This document shows positions 44,000 to 51,000 of a DNA stretch of 64,000 nt, in pieces. The notes below the pieces were generated by a model, which saw only the letters and a list, made by a program, of their open reading frames with translations, was not told the origin of the DNA and made no database searches. Source of the DNA: Gari tellinella (Eukaryota > Mollusca > Bivalvia > Cardiida > Psammobiidae); the NCBI GenBank assembly GCA_922989275.2, contig OV277864.1, forward strand, positions 20,471,550-20,535,549. The letters run 5' to 3'. Positions within the stretch are counted from its first letter, which is position 1, and every line of letters starts with the position of its first letter. The translations under genes were made by a program, and so were the position numbers.

Positions 44000-44400
44000 C
44001 GTTTCAGATGAACCGTGCAGCAAACTGTTTTATTGAGTTTGACTAACCCCATCTGTCTGCCTCTTATAAAGATTCTGATACGATTCAAGACCTTTGGCTT
44101 AACTTTAACGTACATGGGTCCGTCAAAGAGAAAGTAGGTCATCACCTTTTTCCCAGTAGGTTTCTGTAACGCTCTCAGCACTGGCATCATAGTGTTTTCG
44201 GCGTAAGATTCACCGCACATGTCCGAGCATACATAGACGATATCTTCTCTGACCGGTATTTGAATTTCTTTCAGGCCGCATGTCCACTCCCCTTCCAATA
44301 GGTAGCTGTGGGGTAACTCGATCGTGAAATCTCCCGGCTCGTTAGAGGGATACCTGTCTTTGGATGAGTCGCTGGTTAGAAACAGGTAGTGTTCGTTCAT
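43990..44400 (-). CDS. Putative minor capsid (penton-like) protein
   Basis: 136 residues, starting NEHYLFLTSDSSKDRYPSN, followed by FTIELPHSYLLEGEWTCGLKE and ending in basic, strand-rich VCCTVHLKRWK. Polinton minor capsid proteins commonly begin with such a serine-rich strand, then a W-x-x-GL-x-E-I segment, and end in a short basic strand. Assignment rests on that remembered pattern and on the position beside the major capsid gene. It is short for a complete single jelly roll plus extensions. It overlaps the upstream membrane-protein gene by 59 bases. Confidence 0.5.
   Translation of the reverse strand: MNEHYLFLTSDSSKDRYPSNEPGDFTIELPHSYLLEGEWTCGLKEIQIPVREDIVYVCSDMCGESYAENTMMPVLRALQKPTGKKVMTYFLFDGPMYVKVKPKVLNRIRIFIRGRQMGLVKLNKTVCCTVHLKRWK
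44060..44069 (-). promoter_or_regulatory. Internal TTATAAGAGG box
   Basis: Exact copy of the Polinton box inside the penton-like gene (encodes part of FIRGR), 61-70 bases before the 75-residue gene. It could be a late promoter for the 75-residue and capsid genes, or a coincidence. Confidence 0.4.
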
Positions 44401-44608
44401 GGCTCAGAGTCGGGGATGGAAGGGCGTATCCAATGGCGCTACAGAGTAGACTGATCCACAGCTCGGGGTTGCCGTTGTTCAGCGATAAGTTGACAGTTGA
44501 GGTGATGATGATCATGTACACGATGACGATCTGACAAATGTATACAATTTCGGCTTTTGGAACTCTACTTCCAAACAATCGCCACACTTGGCCGTTTTCT
44601 CTGTCCAT
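44342..44608 (-). CDS. Two-segment membrane protein
   Basis: 88 residues from the ATG at MDRENGQVWRLFG, chosen because a TAATAAGAGG box lies 30-39 bases upstream; a TTG 24 bases earlier is unlikely in a eukaryote. Two hydrophobic stretches are clear: IVYICQIVIVYMIIITSTV and LWISLLCSAIGYALP, separated by NLSLNNGNPE, then a polar tail. Polintons often encode a similar small membrane protein next to the capsid genes; its function is not known. Confidence 0.8.
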   Translation of the reverse strand: MDRENGQVWRLFGSRVPKAEIVYICQIVIVYMIIITSTVNLSLNNGNPELWISLLCSAIGYALPSPTLSHERTLPVSNQRLIQRQVSL

Positions 44609-44637
44609 ACTGTTGTTTCCATACGTCACCAATGTAG

Positions 44638-44647
44638 CCTCTTATTA
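44638..44647 (-). promoter_or_regulatory. TATA-like box of the membrane-protein gene (TAATAAGAGG)
   Basis: Lies 30-39 bases before the ATG at 44608 and overlaps the integrase stop codon region. Confidence 0.6.
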
Positions 44648-45769
44648 ACTGTAATATCGCAGATCTTCTTTTGGTATCCACGAATCATACTTTTTAGGCC
44701 AGTGTAACCATCGGACGAGTACTTCGGGTTTCTTGTTTTTGGTTCTCTTTCGAATCACTTTCTCTACAAAATATTCCTTGTTATCATCGACGTTCACTGC
44801 TTGTAACTCTTGTTCGTAAAATGTACCTTCCAGTTTTTCTCCAGACCAGTCTACTAGCTCATAGATGGGTAAATCGTCTCTTCTGAATCTGCGTTGCACT
44901 TTAAACAATTCCCCGGTCCACTTTTGGGAATATTCGCGGTCAAATACGTTTCTTATGTGTGTGATCCGAACGACTTGGCCTAATTTGAAAGCATATCGTC
45001 TTCGTTTAGGATGACGTAATTGTGAGCCGCTCTTCCCCTTTTTGTGCCTGATAATAAATTGCTCGTACCTGCTTTCGTCCTCGTTTTCTTTGTTAATCGA
45101 TGAGGGTTTTCGTCCCAAACTCGAGTGTATCGTATGATTGTAACTATCAACGATGTCTCCCAAGACGTCTGCATATCTCTTGGTTCGACTGTGGATGAAA
45201 TAGCGATACAGCTTGTGTTTCAGTGTCTTGATCACTCTTTCCGCGTAATTGGCCTTTGTCTCTGTGTTTTGCGCATTGAAGTGTTTGATATTTCTCTCGT
45301 TCAAAAATGTGTGCACCAGTTGGTTATTAAATTCTTTGCCCTTGTCCGTTCGTATCACCTTTGGATATCGAGGCGTCGTCAACAATCTTCGAAACGCTTC
45401 CACCATATCTTTTCCAGCTTTACTTCGAACGAGTTCACACAGCGTAAACCGCGAAAATATGTCAATAGCCACCAAGACGTACTGATAACCGTCATTGTCT
45501 TTAGCGAGGTCTTTTAGATCCATAAGATCCACGTCCCATTGACTGTCGAGTCCTTGTACGATTACTCTGGACCTAATAAATTTACGCCTCACTCCTTTTG
45601 TCAAAGAGTAGGCATCTTGGTCTCTTAACCATTTGGAGATCCTGTATTTTCCAATGTTAAACTTCCCCGCAGTCTTTACTATTCTGTACAGTTTTTCTGG
45701 ACCAGCCAAACTACCGGGATGACTGGGGTCGAAATAAATCGAGGACAAGTAGTCTTTCCAGCCTGACAT
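44645..45769 (-). CDS. INT: Retroviral-type integrase with C-terminal chromodomain
   Basis: 374 residues. The DDE catalytic core is Asp81 (WDVDLMD), Asp142 (RTDKGKEF) and Glu177 (NYAERVIKTLKHK), with 34 residues between the last two as in the rve family. It joins the TIR ends to target DNA with 6-bp staggering. About residues 332-372 form a chromodomain (YFVEKVIRKRTKNKKPEVLV, then RWLHWPKKYDSWIP), which in related elements binds methylated histone tails and may guide insertion. A basic SH3-like segment (GQVVRITHIRNVFDREYSQ) lies between. It starts 6 bases after the preceding stop, suggesting a shared transcript. Confidence 0.95.
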   Translation of the reverse strand: MSGWKDYLSSIYFDPSHPGSLAGPEKLYRIVKTAGKFNIGKYRISKWLRDQDAYSLTKGVRRKFIRSRVIVQGLDSQWDVDLMDLKDLAKDNDGYQYVLVAIDIFSRFTLCELVRSKAGKDMVEAFRRLLTTPRYPKVIRTDKGKEFNNQLVHTFLNERNIKHFNAQNTETKANYAERVIKTLKHKLYRYFIHSRTKRYADVLGDIVDSYNHTIHSSLGRKPSSINKENEDESRYEQFIIRHKKGKSGSQLRHPKRRRYAFKLGQVVRITHIRNVFDREYSQKWTGELFKVQRRFRRDDLPIYELVDWSGEKLEGTFYEQELQAVNVDDNKEYFVEKVIRKRTKNKKPEVLVRWLHWPKKYDSWIPKEDLRYYS

Positions 45770-45775
45770 GACGTG

Positions 45776-46003
45776 TTAAACCTCTATCCACCGCTTTAAC
45801 GTTTTGCTCCTCTTACGCTTCTCAGTTGTGGCGCGAATACCAGGTGGCCTTTCACGAGGTGTGTGTTGAGATTCCTTCCTCGTGAGTGGATGAGCAACGC
45901 TCTGGTCTGCAGATTCCTGAGGATACGTTCTTGCGGGTATACCACCGAGTAATCGTTGATACTTGTCGAAAGGGAGAAGCACCGACTTTTGCACCGTATT
46001 CAT
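45776..46003 (-). CDS. Small basic Polinton protein, 75 residues
   Basis: Begins MNTVQKSVLLPFDKYQRLLG, then is proline/serine-rich and ends in a strongly basic run (EKRKRSKTLKRW), which suggests nucleic-acid or core binding. The ATG overlaps the upstream stop by four bases (ATGA). Family unrecognised; a DNA-condensing core protein is a guess. Confidence 0.65.
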   Translation of the reverse strand: MNTVQKSVLLPFDKYQRLLGGIPARTYPQESADQSVAHPLTRKESQHTPRERPPGIRATTEKRKRSKTLKRWIEV

Positions 46004-46326
46004 TTTATGTAAGTCTTTAACGATGGTTCCACGGCTTTCAGAAAGGCAGTCACAGCTTTCCCTTTCTTTCTTAATATCTTTCTTTTGTCCTTGAGTGTAA
46101 GACTGGTGTCCGCGAGATGCCTTAACACCCTCTTGTGTCGTTTCAAGCTAGCGATTACGGTAGGCTGGACGATCAGAACACGTTGCATAAAATTGACGAC
46201 GATTTGTATGAGCGCCCTTAGTTGTTCTTTGGTGATGGTATCCAAAAGCGCTTGTCTTTGCTTATCCGACGTTTTGGCTATGACCAGAAGCAAAAATGGC
46301 CGTTGACTTTTGACCAGTTGACTCAT
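46000..46326 (-). CDS. Basic helical protein, paralogue of the 116-residue gene
   Basis: 108 residues from the ATG of MSQLVKSQRPFLLLVIAK. An earlier in-frame ATG at 46365 lies within the TTATAAGAGG box, so it is unlikely to be used. Pattern: RQALLDTITKEQLRALIQI, VLRHLAD, KRKILRKKGKAV. The same layout recurs in the gene at 47364-47714. Small Polinton proteins with this ALL..T..QL.AL.EI pattern are frequent; their function is not established (possibly virion or core). Confidence 0.75.
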   Translation of the reverse strand: MSQLVKSQRPFLLLVIAKTSDKQRQALLDTITKEQLRALIQIVVNFMQRVLIVQPTVIASLKRHKRVLRHLADTSLTLKDKRKILRKKGKAVTAFLKAVEPSLKTYIK

Positions 46327-46351
46327 GTTTGACTTGAAGTATACGGTGGTG

Positions 46352-46361
46352 CCTCTTATAA
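46352..46361 (-). promoter_or_regulatory. TTATAAGAGG box of the 108-residue gene
   Basis: Sits 26-35 bases upstream of the ATG at 46326 and overlaps the 3' end of the ATPase gene. Confidence 0.65.
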
Positions 46362-47032
46362 ACATTTGTACACGACGATATCCTCTCCACGAAACACGTG
46401 ATTTCTAAGTCTGTATTCGTCTATTCCTCGCGGAGTCAAATCAATCATCAAGTAACCGAACGGGCGTTTAGTGGCGTTGTCGAAGGCTTCTGGCAGACAA
46501 CGAGATTTCCCCGGAAACAGTTGTCGACCTAACGTTTGAATCTGAGATGCACCTCGGATGTTCTTGAAGAGTACCATATACCAACAATTGAGGGCGATCG
46601 TCCTGGCTGACTTGCCTTGTCCGTAAATGTTTTGCGTGATATAGATGACGCTGAGCTTTCTGTGATGACACCCTTGCGTAAATAACAATTCGGCCGCTTT
46701 ACTATCCAAGACGTCGTGCATGAGATCGTCCAAGATGACGAGATCGTGCTGTCCTCTGGCAAACTCTTCAATTTCCATCGTAGAGGGTAGACCCTGGTGT
46801 AAAGTCAAGTGAGGCAGTTCTCTTTCCATGTCCTCAAAAAGCGATTGGTAAATACCGTAGCAGTACAGTATCTTTGAGGGAGGCATTTGGTACAAAAACT
46901 TGAGTTGCCGAAGAAAAGTAAATGTCCATCTCGTTTTTCCAGAGCCCGTGGGTCCCGCCACCATGATACTCGAACATGGTTCCATAGGGAGTAGACTCAA
47001 ACACGTGTCATCCCCCAGGGGCCGTGGCATGT

Positions 47033-47083
<51 letters not shown>

Positions 47084-47315
47084 TGTCTTCTCTATATCTA
47101 CCCAGCGGTGACGATGGTGTGTCTTCTTTATTACTGTCAGACGATGACGGACTCCATTGCATCTGGATTGGTCTAGGTGTACACTGATGTTGCGGCGGCG
47201 GCGGCGGCGGCGGTGGCATGTTTTCCTGTGGCAGTGAATTGTGAAGGTGACGTCGATGTCTCAGCATGACATCTCTTCTCGAAAAAGAATGGCCGCAGTC
47301 CGCACAAATGTTCAT
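46356..47315 (-). CDS. ATP: Genome-packaging ATPase (A32/FtsK-HerA type) with N-terminal zinc finger
   Basis: 319 residues. A C2H2 finger is at 4-25 (Cys4, Cys7, His20, His25), then a linker with two polyproline runs (about 34-41 and 79-94). The ATPase follows: Walker A GPTGSGKT (121-128), Walker B DLVILDD (191-197), and VIYITQNIYGQGKSART downstream as the sensor region. It is predicted to pump DNA into the capsid. The longer proline run is encoded by a GGC/GCC microsatellite (about 47034-47081). The finger could recognise the genome ends; this is inference. A TTATAAGAGA box lies 38-47 bases upstream. Confidence 0.93.
47034..47081. repeat. (GGC)n trinucleotide run coding polyproline
   Basis: About 16 GGC/CGG units on the plus strand; a second, shorter run is at 47193-47213. 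Pure repeats of this kind are prone to length change. Confidence 0.9.
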
Positions 47316-47352
47316 GATGATTTCATTTTCTGGGTGTCAATTCTTGGATATG

Positions 47353-47362
47353 TCTCTTATAA
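47353..47362 (-). promoter_or_regulatory. TTATAAGAGA box of the ATPase gene
   Basis: One base from the TTATAAGAGG consensus; lies 38-47 bases upstream of the ATG at 47315. Confidence 0.6.
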
Positions 47363-47363
47363 G

Positions 47364-47714
47364 TTATTGTTCCGGAGTCATGTAGGATCGTCTGATTTCG
47401 TCAATGATGGTCTGAATTACATAGACTTCGCGTACCATAGTTGCCGTTATGGACTTGTGTCTTCGCAATATGAGCTTTTTTCTAGATATATTGACTCTAT
47501 TAGAGGACAGTGTTTGTAAAACCAGCCGTTTTCTTTCGAAGGTTTGACTATCACGTCTCAGAGGACTGATCGTGCCGTCCACGACCCGTTTAGCTATCTC
47601 GCACAAGACTTTGGCTTGAGCTGAAGTCATGTTTCGAAGAAGTTGTGCGCGATCCCTGATATTCCTCAAGGCCGTCACGAAATTAAAATGCAAAAACAGT
47701 TTGGATCGATTCAT
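47364..47714 (-). CDS. Basic helical protein, paralogue of the 108-residue gene
   Basis: 116 residues from the ATG of MNRSKLFLHFNFVTALRNI; an upstream GTG frame is ignored because the TATA-like box falls 27-36 bases before this ATG. It contains RAQLLRNMTSAQAKVLCEIA, LVLQTLSSNRVNISRKKLIL and a tail with VYVIQTIIDEIRRSY. It aligns along its length with the protein at 46000-46326, and the two flank the ATPase gene. Function unknown. Confidence 0.75.
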   Translation of the reverse strand: MNRSKLFLHFNFVTALRNIRDRAQLLRNMTSAQAKVLCEIAKRVVDGTISPLRRDSQTFERKRLVLQTLSSNRVNISRKKLILRRHKSITATMVREVYVIQTIIDEIRRSYMTPEQ

Positions 47715-47740
47715 GGTTACAGTTGATATTAGGGTGGCCA

Positions 47741-47750
47741 CCTCTTATAA
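47741..47750 (-). promoter_or_regulatory. TTATAAGAGG box of the 116-residue gene
   Basis: Exact consensus, 27-36 bases before the ATG at 47714, in a non-coding gap, which makes it the cleanest example. Confidence 0.7.
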
Positions 47751-48007
47751 ACTAGAACCCGTGTATACATATTGTGTGAGTACCTGTTTTGTTTTTAAAT
47801 GCAGACATATTTGTTTTCATAAATACATATTTGAAAAATATATCCTTTATAAAATGTAAATATGACAAAAACTGTTTCATTAAATACATATTTTATTTTG
47901 ATGACTATATATTCTACTTCAATGAATACATGCATATTTGAAAAACATATTCTATACAAAATCAAAATGTTAAATGACAAAAAAAAAACTGTTTCAATGA
48001 TACATAT

Positions 48008-48013
48008 TTTATT
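48008..48013 (-). terminator. Poly(A) signal after pPolB
   Basis: AATAAA on the minus strand about 73-78 bases past the polymerase stop, in an A+T-rich gap (47751-48085) with no gene. Confidence 0.6.
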
Positions 48014-48085
48014 TTTGAGCAATTGGAAAAACTGAACACACATACAAAATGTACAAATAGATATACAAACAAGACTGTACTCTTT

Positions 48086-51000
48086 CTAAAAACCGTACGG
48101 GACTGTATCAAAATTATCTAACCGTCTGCGTTTCGTATACACCATTTGATAACTCTTCTTTTCTTCCCTCGTGTACAGTTTCCGTTTACCTTTGTCTCGA
48201 CATATTTTGCTTGGATTGGTGATGGTAATATTTGGTCTACTATCTGGGTCTGTTACTATTTCTCTCACGCTATCAAAGTTAATGAGTTGACTATTTTTGT
48301 AATTGAGAGTGAATCCTCTCACTTTACACGTTTCCTTGTTTTTGTTGGTCTTGTACGCGTAATTCTTTGGACCTCCAGATACAAACTCTACAATGTGCTC
48401 TCCGCTATCTAATTCGTCCGTCAATTCACCCAAGTAGTCCCCGAGAGGTGGGTCTACCTCTCCGGGTCTACTCACGTAAATGACACTGTCTGTGTCATAA
48501 TACAACACCCTTCTATCTAATTGTTCTAGCACACTGTACAGTTTGAGCCTGGCCCAGCATGTGGTGAAGGTCGCTAGGTATATATTGGTTTTGTTGTCTT
48601 CTGGTTGACAGTCTCGTTTATAGATCCATTCCATCTGTATCATGTCATTTGAGAGTATGTGGAAATTGAGAGGTTGTTTAGTGGGATCCGAAAACAATTG
48701 AAAAAACAAGTTTGCCTGACTTTCGTGAAGAATCTCAGTCTGGCGCATGTTGAGTCTCTGGCCAAACTTACCCCAAAAACTATTGAGGCACAATTTAGCC
48801 AAAGCTCTCAACCCCTGATTTTTCACAATGTTCTCTGGATCCAGTGAAACTCCCTCTTTCTGTGCGTACTCTTGTATATAAGTGTATTTGTCATGTGCCG
48901 TTTTAATCCAGTCAGGGGGCCCACTGGCTTCTTGTTTGAATTTCAAAAACGTATTGATATATTGGGCGAACAGTCCCCCTTCGCGTGTGTTTGTGTCATA
49001 TTGTGTGGTTTCCTCCCAGTGGTATACTTCGTATAGGTGTTGGATTTGATACCCTAGCCTGAGAGCTGTGTGTATCTCTGGGATGCACCACGTACCCGTC
49101 AACACTCTCTCTTCATCCGAACAAGAACACGTTTCCTTATTCTCGGTATCCGCGCAGGTTCTACACAAAGGGAATTTCAGTTTGCCATTTGATCTATAGG
49201 GGAGAACAGGATGATAGAGTCCTCGCGGGGGTAAGATCTTGACTTTGGCAATACCGAAATAATCCTTAATGTCCCCAAAATCTTTCGTGATAATAGTGGG
49301 GTGTCCAACGGGATACCGACAATACTTATTCACCCAAGGATACAAGCTCGTGAAATCCACGTATTTAATTTGCTCTTGTTCTTTCGTGATGTAGTAGAGC
49401 TGACTGGCATTGGTACGACCGCCAAAGAAGCTCTCTCTAGGGTTTAACCTATCTGTTAAGTCTAAAGTGTGAATGAAGGTTTTGAGATCTAAATTTTGAT
49501 TAATATCGTTTTTAAAGTCGTGGTCCCAAATACACACGTACTTCATACCTAAAGATTGGAGATGCGCTTTCTTTTTCATAGTCAAGGCAAACAATTCATT
49601 CAATGATTGATGAGTGAGAGGATGGTACGTGTTTTCTCGACTGTCTGGGAAACACACAGGGCATCCGTGAAACACGCAGCCGTGATACTCGTAGGCCGTG
49701 TGCGTTTCTGCGCAGTATCCGTCCAATTTATACCGTGTACCAGGGATCGTTTTCTCTCCCTCATTCAGGGCATGCTGAATGTGTACTTGATCAACACTAG
49801 CCATCCACTCTAACCACTGAATCGATACCTTGCTATACTGGTCATTGTATCCACCGGGAGGAAGTTTAGCAATGAGGGTACTTACAAATTCCTTTTTGGT
49901 CACAGTCACGCCATTCACCCATTTACCTTGCATCCATACATACAGAGTACCATCTCTCAATCTAGCCGGGATCCATTCGTCAATGCCATTCACTTGTACG
50001 CGCCACGTTTCGTCCAGAAATTTTGTTCTAAAGACGTTCATGCACACGGACGCAATGGTGACAGAGTCGAACGGATCCACAGCGCCCACCCACGTTTTCT
50101 CTCTCTTTCCTTGTTCATTTACACCTTCCCTCTCTTCGCCCGTTGCACGCATTAACAAGTCCCTAAATTTTAAACAGGCTTGTCTTAAGATATTCACGTC
50201 ACTTCGACAATATTCTTCCATTTCCTTTCTAAAATCAAACGCGTCATTCTTTCTTTCGTTCAACCACGCCAATAACTCTTCCCTCTCTTTCTCGCCCATG
50301 AAATCATGTCCGTAAAATTTAGGGTCGGGGTAGGGGCCTACGTACTTTTGATTCTCTTTAGTATTGAAGTAATGGGGAAACCAACCCTTTTTCAATTCAT
50401 CTAAATCAAAAGCCTTGGGTAAAGCCGCTAGCTTCATCGGTAAACAATTGAGACTGTCAATCACCTTGATATGCAAATCTCGCTCCACACCCATGTACAT
50501 GATTTTGGACCCGCTGTAAAGAATTTTGTCGGGTCGCATTGACTGGTCAATCAGGTATTCTAACAAGAAGTACCCGTCATAACCCTTCATATTATGTGCA
50601 ACCACCTTAAAGTATTCGTGTTGATCCGAAAAGAGCCATTTTCCAAACTGTTCGGCGGTATCCTCCCCTTGGAAAATGGTTTCTCTTAAACCACATGTCC
50701 CAGGGCAGGGTCCCGCGTCTTCATTGTCATATAAATCTGTTTTGTCACAGGCTTCGCAACGGGTACCGCAACCTTTACATTTTGATCTAGGGGTAAGTTC
50801 CTTATCGATACACTCCGGGCAAACGGTATGAGCTACGACAAAGTTTGGACGATGCGTAGCCTTACCGCACCACGAAGTATTACAATTTTGACATTTTGAG
50901 CAAGATGTACATACCTGTGACGATTGACAGTCTTTACAATGGTGCTTCCGTCGGGGGTTATATCCTTCTTGACATACGGTTAATTCGTCTTGACTACATT

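Noticed and set aside
46327..46365. Upstream ATG for the 108-residue Polinton protein
   Set aside because: It lies within the TTATAAGAGG box, so a transcript starting downstream of the box would lack it.
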